The notes beneath the pieces are model-generated. The model saw only the letters and a list, made by a program, of their open reading frames with translations, searched no databases and was not told where the DNA came from. From assembly GCA_964545715.1 (NCBI GenBank), contig CAZJHX010000082.1, forward strand, positions 1 to 47,888: 47,888 nucleotides of DNA. The letters are read 5' to 3'. The first letter of the stretch is position 1, and every line of letters starts with the position of its first letter. Positions 26,367-35,327 of this stretch are shown here, one piece after another. This DNA is from CAZJHX01 sp964545715 (GTDB taxonomy: Bacteria; Myxococcota_A; UBA9042; GCA-2863065). Both the position numbers and the translations under genes were made by a program.

Positions 26367-29300
26367 TCACTCGAGCGCGTCGGGGCTCCGCGGCTGCGGG
26401 GCTTCCGGCACGTAATCACAATCGTTGCGGCTGTTGCACATGTCGGTGGCCAGCTCCTTGCCGCCACTTCGCAGGTACCGGCCCGCCATGTTGAAGAAGT
26501 AGTAGCCGATGTCGAACGTCTGCAGCTCCGCGCACTTGCACGGGTCCTTGTCGTCCTCGTCGGCCGGCTCCGTCGTACAGTCTTCTGCACAGCGCTTACG
26601 GGCCCAGTCGGTCATCGTGCCGGGCAATGCAAAGCCATGCTGACCCGTCGGCTGCGGGAACGGGAAGATGGCGCCAGAGTACCCACAACCACTGTCGTCG
26701 CAGAGATCATCCTCGCCCCAGGAGCGAAGTGGCGGGTCTAGGCGCGGGATGCCGTCATCCTTCCACAAATCGCCGTTCTCGCTGAAGTTTTCAACGTCCG
26801 TATTCACCGGATTTCCGGCCCCGTCCGTGAAGCGCGCGACGGTGTGGGCGGCCTCGGCCACGCCTTGATCGATGAGCACCTGGTTGACCGGGACGCCATA
26901 GCGCTCGTCCACCTCATCCCAGCTGATCAGGTCCGCCGCACGCGCGATGGACATGCCACCGCTCACCGGCACGTTCATGTCGCCCGCCGTGGTCAGCAGA
27001 AGCATGTGCGAGCCCGTCTTTTGGCCCGTGCCGGGGTAGTGAATCGGGTCCAAACGCATGTGCGGCGCCAGCGTCGCCGGGTCCGCCGGGTCGGCGATGA
27101 GCTGGCCCAGGCCGAAGAGGCGCCGCAGATCCGGCGATGAGCGACGCATCCCAAAGCCCTCAGCGTTGGCGATCAGCGCGCTGTCGGCGGCGTACGTCGT
27201 CGCCTGGAAGTCATAGGCCTCTTTGACCGTGTCGATCGTCAGCTTCTCGGGGAAGCCGTCGCGAATACCGCAGTGCTTGTCGCCGTTGAGCGCCGGACCG
27301 TCGTAGAAGACGATCTTGATCTTGTCGCCCAGGTCGCTCTCGACCGTCGCGCGCCAGGTGCCGTCCGCCTGCACGTTGGCGCAGCCGATCTCGCCGTTGT
27401 TCAGGTTGAACACGCGCACGGCGTCGCCCTCTTCGATGCCGTCCACCGTCGCGAACCGCAGCTCTGCGGTGTCGTTGAGGTCGGGCACGATCTGCTCCAG
27501 AATCATGCCGTCGCCCTCCGGATCGGGCGACCCGGTGAACAGCGGGCACATCGTGCGCAAGATGAACGCCTCACGCACCCCGGACTGCTGCGAGCGCACG
27601 CCCAGATCGGTCAAGCCACCACCGGCCGCGATGGGAAAGACCGCCTTGATCTCCGGCTCCACCGAGCCCATATACGTGGACATCATCCCGCCCAGCGACC
27701 CGCCGATCATGCCCATGGTGGACTCATGGCCGATGTCGACAATGCCGTCGCCGTCAAAGTCGCCCGCCAGGTCCGGCTTGCCGTCCTTGTTGACGTCCAG
27801 GTCCCACGTGCGCTTGCCGTCGAAGCTGCGGATCACCCGGACCAGCTGCATGTAGTCCAGCGCCGTCTGTCGAACGACATCGCGTGTGTGGAACAGGTAG
27901 GTCGACCAGAAGTCCGCGCCCGAGTCTTTGATGCCGTCCCCGTTCTGGTCCCAGGACCGATCGGTCAAGATGGCTTCGGTCAGCGGGCCCAGTCCAAACG
28001 CCGACATCAGCCCTTGCGCCTGAGCTGCGGTCTCCTCGTCCAGACCGATGCCGTGAGACACGTTGTCGATGGCGATGGTCGCGATGCCGTGAGACGCCAT
28101 GAAGCCGCCAAACGTCGCGGCATCGAAGCGGTTGCCTGTGTACCCGTGACCCAGAATGGCGACCGGTACCTGCCCGCCCTCACCGCGGGCGGAGACCTCG
28201 CGACGCGGGATAAACAGCCAGAAGTGGACGGTCTCGGCGCGCCCCGAAACCTTCTTGCGATCGAGGTCCGGCGGCCAGCTCTGGTCGTTCCAGCGCAGCA
28301 TCTCGCCGGCGGGGCCGTGACGCTCGAACAGCTGCGGCGACGTGTACTGGCCGATCACCATGTAGTCGACGTAGCTGTGCGAGTTGGTCAGCGCCTTGGT
28401 CCCCTCTTTGCTGGGGTCGGCGCCCTGCAGGTCCGAGTTGATCAGCGCAAACGCGTCGATCCAGTTCTCGGTGTGCATGATGTAGGGGTTCTTCACGTCG
28501 CTGAAGAGGTCGCCGACGCGAATCTCCGACAGGGAGTCGATCTTGGCCGGGAAGTGCTCAGCCAGGTGGGCCTGCGGGCCGTGACCGTACAAGCCGTCGC
28601 GCACCGCGATCCAATCCGACTTCAGCGTCTGGGTCGTAAACGTAAAAGCAAACGCCACGTCGTCCATCGCCAGGCCGTCCGGCAGCACCTCGGGCAGCGG
28701 CTGCAGCGCCTCGGTCTGCGTCTCGTGGTTGATGTATGGGAACGGGGAGCCGACCGGGTTGCCGGCCTCGTCGAGCAGGCGCCGGGTCACGATCACCGCG
28801 TACGTGGTGCGCTCCTTCAGCGGAATCATCGGGCGCGCCAACAGCGTGTTGGTCTCGCGCTCGTAGAAGGTCATCAGCTGATCGACGCGCTCGACGACCG
28901 TAAGCGCGGCCGGATCCTTTGCGGGATCGATATAGTTCGGCTTGTCCAGCACGCCGTCTGCGTCGGTGTCCTCGCTGGGGTTGTCGGCGTCACCCAGGTC
29001 CAGCTTGCCGTTGTTGTTGGTGTCCTCGTTGGTTTCCTCAAGCAGGATCGACAGCGTCCCGTTGCGCGTGTCGTTCTTCCAATACTCCAACCGCTCCAGC
29101 GTGTGCGGGTAGTTGCCTTGCCCCATGTCCAGCGGGATCACCTTGCCGAAGTTCTCGGAGTCGCGATCGATGTTCACCAGATAGACGACATCGTCTTTCG
29201 TGTCGTAATCCGCATCGCGGTGCGCCTTGAGAATCGACTGCACGTCCAGCGGCCCCGTGAACGGAATGCTGATCTGCTGGAACAGGCCCCAGCCGTCCAG

Positions 29301-29564
29301 CTGGTCGACATGGCGTCGCACGTTGCTGTTGAACTCGCTGGGCGTGAGCATGGACGCGTTGATCCGCCGCCCCGTCGCCGACTCCGCGTCGTAACGCGTG
29401 GCGATGTCGTTGGGCAGCGGGATGTCGGGCAGCTTGTCCGCGAAGAAGTCGAACTTCACGGTGGTCTCAGCGGCCGGCGCCGACTTCAGGCCCTCCGGCT
29501 CAGGGGACAGGCAGCCCACGATCAGCATCGATGCCGTCGTCACATAAAACGCTCTCTGAAGCAT
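26367..29564 (-). CDS. Large lipoprotein alpha/beta-hydrolase with DxDxDG calcium-type loops
   Basis: 1065 residues from ATG 29564, chosen because GGGAGG lies seven bases upstream and the chain then begins with a lipoprotein signal (LIVGC, Cys18); a 51-residue upstream extension would translate the palindrome at 29581-29738. About 30-450 is a beta-rich N-terminal region as in virulence-factor/lipase-type lipoproteins. The hydrolase core follows: PVAILGHGYTGNRFD near 467 and nucleophile elbow GGSLGG with Ser623. Five acidic loops occur: DTNNNGKLD (191), DTDADGVLD (199), DQNGDGIKD (539), DVNKDGKPD (590), DFDGDGIVD (602), the last two just before the nucleophile. The C-terminus has CDDSGCG and CKCAEL cysteines. 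Probably a secreted esterase or lipase; substrate unknown. Confidence 0.78.
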   Translation of the reverse strand: MLQRAFYVTTASMLIVGCLSPEPEGLKSAPAAETTVKFDFFADKLPDIPLPNDIATRYDAESATGRRINASMLTPSEFNSNVRRHVDQLDGWGLFQQISIPFTGPLDVQSILKAHRDADYDTKDDVVYLVNIDRDSENFGKVIPLDMGQGNYPHTLERLEYWKNDTRNGTLSILLEETNEDTNNNGKLDLGDADNPSEDTDADGVLDKPNYIDPAKDPAALTVVERVDQLMTFYERETNTLLARPMIPLKERTTYAVIVTRRLLDEAGNPVGSPFPYINHETQTEALQPLPEVLPDGLAMDDVAFAFTFTTQTLKSDWIAVRDGLYGHGPQAHLAEHFPAKIDSLSEIRVGDLFSDVKNPYIMHTENWIDAFALINSDLQGADPSKEGTKALTNSHSYVDYMVIGQYTSPQLFERHGPAGEMLRWNDQSWPPDLDRKKVSGRAETVHFWLFIPRREVSARGEGGQVPVAILGHGYTGNRFDAATFGGFMASHGIATIAIDNVSHGIGLDEETAAQAQGLMSAFGLGPLTEAILTDRSWDQNGDGIKDSGADFWSTYLFHTRDVVRQTALDYMQLVRVIRSFDGKRTWDLDVNKDGKPDLAGDFDGDGIVDIGHESTMGMIGGSLGGMMSTYMGSVEPEIKAVFPIAAGGGLTDLGVRSQQSGVREAFILRTMCPLFTGSPDPEGDGMILEQIVPDLNDTAELRFATVDGIEEGDAVRVFNLNNGEIGCANVQADGTWRATVESDLGDKIKIVFYDGPALNGDKHCGIRDGFPEKLTIDTVKEAYDFQATTYAADSALIANAEGFGMRRSSPDLRRLFGLGQLIADPADPATLAPHMRLDPIHYPGTGQKTGSHMLLLTTAGDMNVPVSGGMSIARAADLISWDEVDERYGVPVNQVLIDQGVAEAAHTVARFTDGAGNPVNTDVENFSENGDLWKDDGIPRLDPPLRSWGEDDLCDDSGCGYSGAIFPFPQPTGQHGFALPGTMTDWARKRCAEDCTTEPADEDDKDPCKCAELQTFDIGYYFFNMAGRYLRSGGKELATDMCNSRNDCDYVPEAPQPRSPDALE

Positions 29565-29580
29565 ATCTTGCCTCCCAGTG

Positions 29581-29738
29581 AGGTGTTCTCGGGAAACTCG
29601 CACGGAACCGACGCGACGAGACCGCGGCCAGATTGGCCGAAGGCCCCGAAGGGCGGGCCGGTGGCCCGTTCGAGGGGTCTGAGGCCAAGCTGGCCCGGTA
29701 TCGTCGTGTCGGTTCATGCGAGTTTCCTGAGAACTCCT
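29581..29738. repeat. Long imperfect intergenic palindrome, copy 1
   Basis: Left arm 29581-29638 and right arm 29683-29738 are near-perfect reverse complements over about 55 bases (shared GAAACTCGCA and GAACCGAC on one strand). Inside, a second stem carries GGGCGGGCC facing GGCCCGTTCGAGG. The element fills the gap between two minus-strand genes: it ends on the stop codon of the barrel gene and begins 17 bases before the lipoprotein start. No U-tract follows, so it is not a typical intrinsic terminator. Its centre matches that of 38982-39159. Confidence 0.8.
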
Positions 29739-31263
29739 ACAGACGGTAATCGACGATGAGTCGACCGCCGAAGACCGTATCCATTGGCTGCCCTGCCGCG
29801 TCCTCGAACGCAGACCCCGGCAGCAACATTCCGCCCTCGAGTCCGATATTGAACTCAGTGCCGTTCAGCAGCCCGGTATAGCGGATGCCCAGATCGAGCT
29901 CCGTGCCCAGGTATCCGCCGGGATCGCCACCCAGCGCGTTGCGCGGATCGCCACCGTTCACTTTGGTGCGCAGCGGGTCCGCCAGCGCGACCTCGGCAAA
30001 CGCCAGCAGCGGTCCGCCGTAGATCTCCAGCCCGTCCACCGGCCGCCACCACCCGCGCGGGAAGATCGCGATGGTGTTGCTCATGGCGCCGCGCGTGGGG
30101 AAGCGGTCCAGGTCTTCGCTCGGGATGCCTGTCAGCGCCGGATCGCTCGCCGTAAACACAGCGCGCCCCGTCTGCCCCGCCAGCGTGTGGCGAAAGAGCA
30201 GGAAGCCCAGCTGGTAGTTCTGGTCTGCCTTGAACGCGTTTTGCGTCTTGTCGTCCAGGTTCTGGTCGCCCGACGCGTAGAAGATATCGAGGACCGCGCC
30301 CGCCACACCGGCATCCAGTGTGGCCCGCAGCGCCGCGCCCAGCGACAGCAGATCGTGCGTCGGAAAGTCCGGCGTAGGCGCCAGCGTCGTCTCACCCTGA
30401 ATGAGCGCGCCTTCGGCCTCCAGCTTCAGGCTGATGGAGTCCGTCAGCTTGATCTTGGCCGCCACGGTCGCGTCGATCGCCAGCGCGTCCAACGTCGCGC
30501 CGTCCTCCGCCTCCTGCATGCGATAGGCCACGTAGACGCCGCCGGAGATGTCTTTGCCCACGCCAAAACGGATGGCGCCCACGATCTGGTTGGCCTCGTC
30601 GCCGTGCAACGTGATGTCGTCCTCCTGGACCTGGTCGTAGCCCACCCCGATCACCATCCTGGCCGCCGTCAGCGGGCCGCTGGCGATCATGCCGCGCAAA
30701 ACCCGGTCGCCGCCGTGCGGGTCGTTGAACAGCGCGTTGCCCGGCTCCCAGTGGTGCGTGCCGTCGTTGGCGATCAGCCCCATGCCGAAGTCGCTCATCA
30801 TGAAGCCGGCAAAGATGTGGAAATAGGTCCCGACCGAGAACCGCAGGTTGGCGCGCCGGATGACGTTCTCGTAGCCGTGCGATCCGGGCAGCCCTTCGCC
30901 CTCCAAAGTCGGCGCGGACGAAACGGTGCCAGTGATCGCGTCTACCTCCAGCCGCACGCCGAGGCCAACCGGAGCCATCGAGCGCTTGGAGTCGAAGCGA
31001 AGTCCGACGCGCGCCACCAGATCAGTCGCCAGATCGGTCCCAAGCTCCGTGCCGTCGATATCCACCGGATATGGCGAGACATGCTCGAAGCGCGAGCCGA
31101 GCAGGACGGTGCCCTGAAACAACGCACCGCTCGGGTTTGCGGTCAGCAGCGGCGCATATTCATCGTCGGTGCCGGTCAGCGTCATGGCGCCCTTGTTGGC
31201 CGAAGCGGCCAGCGGCACCGCCAGCGCCAGGCACAGCGCCCACGTGACAATCCTGTCCTTCAA
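29737..31263 (-). CDS. Predicted outer-membrane beta-barrel protein
   Basis: 508 residues. Signal peptide (IVTWALCLALAVPLAASA). The rest is amphipathic beta-strand with frequent aromatic/glycine alternation (VGLRFDSK, LRFSVGTYFHIFAGFMMSD, AYRMQEAEDG), including a terminal segment GRLIVDYRL. Family not recognised; a porin-like or envelope channel role is inferred. TTG 31263 is preferred to GTG 31278 because GGGAGAA lies eight bases before it and the protein then starts directly with the signal peptide (KDRIVTW). Upstream of the hydrolase lipoprotein on the same strand, with the palindrome between. Confidence 0.72.
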   Translation of the reverse strand: MKDRIVTWALCLALAVPLAASANKGAMTLTGTDDEYAPLLTANPSGALFQGTVLLGSRFEHVSPYPVDIDGTELGTDLATDLVARVGLRFDSKRSMAPVGLGVRLEVDAITGTVSSAPTLEGEGLPGSHGYENVIRRANLRFSVGTYFHIFAGFMMSDFGMGLIANDGTHHWEPGNALFNDPHGGDRVLRGMIASGPLTAARMVIGVGYDQVQEDDITLHGDEANQIVGAIRFGVGKDISGGVYVAYRMQEAEDGATLDALAIDATVAAKIKLTDSISLKLEAEGALIQGETTLAPTPDFPTHDLLSLGAALRATLDAGVAGAVLDIFYASGDQNLDDKTQNAFKADQNYQLGFLLFRHTLAGQTGRAVFTASDPALTGIPSEDLDRFPTRGAMSNTIAIFPRGWWRPVDGLEIYGGPLLAFAEVALADPLRTKVNGGDPRNALGGDPGGYLGTELDLGIRYTGLLNGTEFNIGLEGGMLLPGSAFEDAAGQPMDTVFGGRLIVDYRL

Positions 31264-31291
31264 AACGTCTTCTCCCACTTAAAGCCCGCAC

Positions 31292-31319
31292 ACCCTATCC
31301 GCGCAGCGAAAATGTGCAA
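31292..31319 (-). promoter_or_regulatory. Possible promoter for the beta-barrel gene
   Basis: On the minus strand TTGCAC (31319-31314) is followed after 16 bases by TAGGGT (31297-31292). The -35 is good, the -10 weak. It lies 29 or more bases ahead of the chosen start. Confidence 0.2.
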
Positions 31320-31343
31320 CACGAAACGCGGGCGGTGGGAGGC

Positions 31344-31368
31344 TAACACGCCGTGTGCGCCCGTGTTA
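31344..31368. promoter_or_regulatory. Inverted repeat TAACACG-N11-CGTGTTA in a divergent intergenic region
   Basis: TAACACG (31344-31350) and CGTGTTA (31362-31368) are exact reverse complements, the layout of a dimeric repressor site. It sits between the minus-strand barrel and the plus-strand gene at 31399. The decamer GGCGTGTTAG (minus strand, 31352-31343) recurs on the plus strand at 41765-41774, in another leader region. Confidence 0.3.
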
Positions 31369-31398
31369 TTGTCCCCGGGCTCAACAACGGAGAACCCG

Positions 31399-31842
31399 AT
31401 GAATCGCAGACTTACGACCGCCCTTCTCGCGCTCGCCCTGGCCGCGCCCGCGACCGCCACCGCCCAGGAGGCCAACCCGCACCTGGAGGCGATCGGCGCT
31501 TTGATGGCCGGACAGCTGTACACGTCGTACACGTACATCGGCGTCACGGCCGACGCGTACGCCAAGGGTGTGTACAAGGCCAAGCAGGTCCGCGGCATGA
31601 TGAACGAGGCCGAGGCGCTGCTGAACAACGTGGCCGGCTTCTTGAACAAGGTGAAGGCCACCAAGATCGTCGAGAGCGACCGCAAGGTGCTGGACGAGGG
31701 CATCGCCATCATCGGGCTGCTGCGCAACGAGGCCAAAGCGCTGACCCGGTATGCGGGCACGGCGGCCGAGACGGATCGCAGCGCGTACAACCGCGCGCGT
31801 GAAGAGGCGTGGGGCCGCATCAAGAAGCTGCTCGGCAAGTAA
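31399..31842 (+). CDS. Small exported helical protein
   Basis: 147 residues: signal peptide (LTTALLALALAAPATATAQ) and a mature part that is almost entirely amphipathic helix, with NNVAGFLNKVKATKIVESDR in the middle and a short Arg/Lys-rich end. No recognised family or motif. CGGAGA lies six bases before ATG 31399. Its stop is one base before the next GTG, so it is likely in one transcript with the hydrolase and the symporter. Confidence 0.8.
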   Translation: MNRRLTTALLALALAAPATATAQEANPHLEAIGALMAGQLYTSYTYIGVTADAYAKGVYKAKQVRGMMNEAEALLNNVAGFLNKVKATKIVESDRKVLDEGIAIIGLLRNEAKALTRYAGTAAETDRSAYNRAREEAWGRIKKLLGK

Positions 31843-31843
31843 G

Positions 31844-32434
31844 GTGCCCAAGCCGCTGTTTGTCTTTGCTCACGGCGCGGGCGCCGGCACCGCGCACCCG
31901 TGGATGATGGGGTGGGCCGAGCGCCTGGTCCGCCTGGGTCCGGTCCGGCCGTTTGATTATCCCTATATGGCCAAAGGCCGCCGCGCGCCTGACCGGCTGC
32001 CCAAGCTCCTCGAAGCGCACCGCGACGCGCTGAACCAGGCGCGCGCCGCCCACGACGGCCCCGTCTATCTCATCGGCAAATCGATGGGGTCCCGCGTCGG
32101 CTGTCACCTGGCGCTGGAAGAGAAGGTGGCGGGCGTCATCTGCATGGGCTACCCGCTGGTCGGCATCGGCAAAAAGGCCGCCATGCGCGATCAGGTGCTG
32201 CTGGACCTGCGCACCCGCATCCTGTTCGTGCAGGGCACGCGCGACAGACTGTGCCCGCTGGACCGGCTGGCCGAGGTCCGCCCCCGCATGACCGCCGCTA
32301 ACGACCTGCACATCGTCGACACCGGCGACCACTCGCTGCGCATCACAAAAGGACACACCAAGGCGACCGGCACCACGCAGGATGACGCCGACGCGACCGC
32401 GCTGGAGGCGATCCGGCGCTTCGTCACCGCTTGA
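31844..32434 (+). CDS. Alpha/beta-hydrolase (KANL3/Tex30-like, dienelactone-hydrolase fold)
   Basis: 196 residues. LFVFAHGAGAGTAHPWM is the oxyanion strand and loop; the nucleophile elbow is GKSMGSRVG with Ser80; the acid is in FVQGTRDRLCP; the histidine is in DTGDHSL. Small size and the AHGAGAG start match the KANL3/Tex30-like group. Substrate unknown; cytosolic, no signal peptide. GTG 31844 begins one base after the preceding stop. Its stop overlaps the symporter start (TTGA at 32431-32434), pointing to translational coupling. Confidence 0.82.
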   Translation: MPKPLFVFAHGAGAGTAHPWMMGWAERLVRLGPVRPFDYPYMAKGRRAPDRLPKLLEAHRDALNQARAAHDGPVYLIGKSMGSRVGCHLALEEKVAGVICMGYPLVGIGKKAAMRDQVLLDLRTRILFVQGTRDRLCPLDRLAEVRPRMTAANDLHIVDTGDHSLRITKGHTKATGTTQDDADATALEAIRRFVTA

Positions 32435-34044
32435 CCACGCTGGATTTCGCGGTTGTCGCCGTCTACCTGGCGGCGATCGTGGCCGTGGGATGGTGGGCCG
32501 GCCGCCGCGACGCCAGGGACGGGGTCGAGGGCTTCTTTCTGGCCGGCCGAAAGCTGCCGTGGTGGTTGCTGGGCACCTCCATGGTGGCCACGACGCTCGC
32601 CGCAGACACGCCGCTCACGGTCGTCGGTCTCACCCTCAGCAAAGGCGTCGCCGCAAACTGGTTCTGGTGGTCGTTTGCCGTCAGCCACGTGCTGGTCAGC
32701 GTGGGGCTGGCCCGGTTATGGCGCCGCGCCGATGTGCTGACCGACGCTGAGCTGTGCGAGCTGCGCTATCGCGGCCGGGCGGCGCCGGTCTTGCGCGGTC
32801 TGAAGGCCTTCTACTTCGCCGTCCCGATCAACTGCTTTGTGATGGGCTGGGTGCTGCTGGCCATGGCCAAGGTGTCCGCCGCGGTCCTGCCGGAGCTGCA
32901 TCCGTGGCTGGTCGTGGCGGTGCTGCTGGCCGTGACGGTGGCCTACTCCCTGCGCTCCGGATTCTCTGCCGTCGTGCTGACGGACCTGCTGCAGTTCCCG
33001 ATCGCGCTCGGCGGCGCCGTCGTACTGGCCTGGATCGCGGTCGATCAGGCCGGTGGTCTCCCGGCGGTGCGCGCTGCGGCGGTCGCGTACAAAGGCGAAG
33101 GGATGCTGGCGCTCTTTCCGGCCGGTGGCGAGCTGCTGCCGTGGCACGCGCTGGCGGCCTTTCTAGGCGTGCAGTGGTGGGCCCAGAAGAACGCGGACGG
33201 CGGCGGCGTGCTCATCCAGCGGCTGCTGGCGGCGCGCGATGAGCGGGAGGCCGAGCGCGGCGGGCTGTGGTTTTGCGTGGCCCACTACATCCTGCGTCCG
33301 TGGCCCTGGATCCTGGCCGCGCTGGCCGCCCTGGTGCTGGTCCCGGACGCCGTGGCCACCGACCCCGAGGGCGCCTACGCCGAGCTGATCGTGCGCGTGC
33401 TGCCGTCCGGACTGCGCGGCCTGCTGGTCGCCGGCTTCTTGGCGGCCTTCATGTCCACCATGGATACCCAGCTGAACTGGGGCGCCAGCTACATCGTCAA
33501 CGACCTGGCCGGCCGCTTCACCGCCCTGCCCCCCGACCGGCTGCCCCATGTGTCGCGCCTGGCTGTGGCCGGCATGGCGCTGCTGGCGCTGGTCGCGGGC
33601 AGCGCGATGGACTCGATCGTCGGCGCGTGGCAGCTCATCGTGGCGTTTGGCGCCGGATCGGGGGCGGTGGTCCTGCTGCGCTGGTATTGGTGGCGCATCA
33701 CCGCAGAGGCCGAGATCGCGGCCATGCTGGCCTCAACCGTGCTGGCCGCCGCGGTTTATCGGTGGGCTCCGGATGTCGCCTACGTCTGGCAGCTGCTGAT
33801 CATCGCCGGCGGCAGCGCGCTCGTGTGGCTGCCTGTCACGCTGTGGGCGTGTCCGGCGCCCGCCGAAGTGGGGCCGTTTTATCAGCGCGTGCGCCCACCC
33901 GGGCCGGGCTGGAGTGCGGTCGCCTACTCGGTGAGCGCGCCGCCGCCGTCGAGCTTGTTGCGCGACGTGGTGCGGTGGCTGGGCTGGTTGGCCGTGGTGC
34001 TGGGCGGGTTGCTGGGGCTGGGCTGGATCCTGTTGCGCCCCTGA
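32431..34044 (+). CDS. Sodium:solute symporter (SSS family)
   Basis: 537 residues with about 13 hydrophobic helices. N-terminal helix LDFAVVAVYLAAIVAVGWW and FFLAGRKLPWWLLGTSMVA are typical of SSS/SLC5 proteins; FLAAFMSTMDTQLNWGASYI is the conserved core segment. Na+-driven uptake of a sugar, amino acid, vitamin or similar; substrate not predictable. Start TTG 32431 overlaps the hydrolase stop by four bases. Its last 121 bases lie antisense under the C-terminus of the Wzy-like gene, an unusually long convergent overlap. Confidence 0.87.
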   Translation: MTTLDFAVVAVYLAAIVAVGWWAGRRDARDGVEGFFLAGRKLPWWLLGTSMVATTLAADTPLTVVGLTLSKGVAANWFWWSFAVSHVLVSVGLARLWRRADVLTDAELCELRYRGRAAPVLRGLKAFYFAVPINCFVMGWVLLAMAKVSAAVLPELHPWLVVAVLLAVTVAYSLRSGFSAVVLTDLLQFPIALGGAVVLAWIAVDQAGGLPAVRAAAVAYKGEGMLALFPAGGELLPWHALAAFLGVQWWAQKNADGGGVLIQRLLAARDEREAERGGLWFCVAHYILRPWPWILAALAALVLVPDAVATDPEGAYAELIVRVLPSGLRGLLVAGFLAAFMSTMDTQLNWGASYIVNDLAGRFTALPPDRLPHVSRLAVAGMALLALVAGSAMDSIVGAWQLIVAFGAGSGAVVLLRWYWWRITAEAEIAAMLASTVLAAAVYRWAPDVAYVWQLLIIAGGSALVWLPVTLWACPAPAEVGPFYQRVRPPGPGWSAVAYSVSAPPPSSLLRDVVRWLGWLAVVLGGLLGLGWILLRP

Positions 34045-35327
34045 TACGACGTAAACCACAGCGTCGCGGGCGCGGCCGCAAACACCAGCCAGAACATGCC
34101 GATGTGACTATTGAACGTGGGGAACGTCGCGACGAACACACCCTGCACGCCGACGGAGAGATAAACCGCCAGGCTCCACGCGCCGATGGCCCGGGACTCG
34201 CCGCCCTCGGTGACCAGGTTAAAGGCACGCCCAACCGCCTCAGCGTAGGGCAGCAGGAACAGGACAGTGCCGATGACGCCGCCTTCCAGGATCAGCTCCA
34301 GGTAGAAGTTGTCGACGTGTAGCTTGGTGTAGACCTTCTCCCCGACCAACGGGTCGTAGGGCTGGATCTCGGTATAGCCACGGATCTCGCTTGGGCCGAA
34401 CAGCATCTCCCGCATGGGCGCATCGCCGTCCGTGATGTTCTCCATCATGAAGCGCCAAAAGTTCAGGCGGCCGGTGGCGATGCTGTTGAGCTGCTCATAA
34501 TCGAACCATAGGAGCACCACGGTGCCGACCAGCATCGCTGCCAGGGCCGCCAGAAAGAAGGCTGGCAGACCGCCCTTGCCGCGACGAAGCATCATCAAGC
34601 AGCCGATGAAGACCACCAGCGCCAGCGCCGCGTTGCGCGCCTCGGTGACCAGCGCGAGGAGCAGCGCGCCGAATAGACACAAGATGAGAAACCGCTTCTC
34701 GCGACGCGAGCCGTCCGGCGGGTGCAGCAACAGCAAGAGACTGCTGCAAAAGCACAGCACCTGCGGCGTCAGCGCATAGAAGTTGTTGTTGATGAACCCA
34801 AGCGGCACCTGCGGGCCGAACAGCAGCTTCAACCCGGAGTATTTGGCCCAGGGCATGACGTCGCGAACGTCGTAGATCACGCTCAGCAGCGTGGAGCCGG
34901 CCAATACCAGAAGCGCGGCGACCACCAGCGCCTTCATAGCAACACGCAGATCGTCCACGCTTTGGACGAAAACGGGGGCCAGGCCAAACGAGCCGATCAT
35001 CCACAGCCAGTAGAGGCCCAGAATCGGCACGGAGTAGCGGTCCTTCACCACGCTGACGAGGGTGTAGTAGACCGGGAAAGCCAGCGACACCAGGGAGAGT
35101 GAGACGACCGACCTGTTGGCCGCCGCCCGCCGCAGCCGCTCGTGGTTGGAGGCCAGCAGCGCCACGATCAGCAGCCCGAAGACGGCCACTACGAAGAAGG
35201 GACGATTGTTGTAAACCGAGACGCGAAAGCGAGGCGACAACAGCACGTTGGCCGGGATCGGGACGCTGGCGGTGTACAGCACCAGCGCCACCAGCAGGCC
35301 GGTTGTAAGCGCTCCTGCTCTCTTCAT
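33924..35327 (-). CDS. O-antigen ligase/Wzy polymerase-like membrane protein
   Basis: 467 residues, about ten membrane helices and a large loop in the second half, the usual layout of Wzy/WaaL (O-antigen polymerase or ligase) proteins. The loop carries RLNFWRFMMENITDGDAP and EMLFGPS, then HVDNFYLELILEGG, the conserved Asp/Asn-Tyr motif near the last helices. Would polymerise or ligate lipid-linked repeat units at the periplasmic face. The last 41 residues or so (SYQGRNRIQPSPSNPPSTT onward) are low-complexity and antisense to the SSS symporter, so the functional part ends near base 34045. ATG 35327 overlaps the upstream gene stop as ATGA. Confidence 0.72.
   Translation of the reverse strand: MKRAGALTTGLLVALVLYTASVPIPANVLLSPRFRVSVYNNRPFFVVAVFGLLIVALLASNHERLRRAAANRSVVSLSLVSLAFPVYYTLVSVVKDRYSVPILGLYWLWMIGSFGLAPVFVQSVDDLRVAMKALVVAALLVLAGSTLLSVIYDVRDVMPWAKYSGLKLLFGPQVPLGFINNNFYALTPQVLCFCSSLLLLLHPPDGSRREKRFLILCLFGALLLALVTEARNAALALVVFIGCLMMLRRGKGGLPAFFLAALAAMLVGTVVLLWFDYEQLNSIATGRLNFWRFMMENITDGDAPMREMLFGPSEIRGYTEIQPYDPLVGEKVYTKLHVDNFYLELILEGGVIGTVLFLLPYAEAVGRAFNLVTEGGESRAIGAWSLAVYLSVGVQGVFVATFPTFNSHIGMFWLVFAAAPATLWFTSYQGRNRIQPSPSNPPSTTANQPSHRTTSRNKLDGGGALTE

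Noticed and set aside
29565..29717. 51-residue N-terminal extension of the hydrolase lipoprotein
   Set aside because: It would translate the palindrome; a ribosome site and lipoprotein signal support ATG 29564.
29581..29738. Palindrome as a standard rho-independent terminator
   Set aside because: Far longer than a terminator stem, multiple internal stems and no U-run after either arm.
27273..29759. Plus-strand frame of 828 codons opposite the hydrolase lipoprotein
   Set aside because: Antisense to a gene with signal peptide and nucleophile elbow; its product is Arg/His/Val-rich with no recognisable fold.
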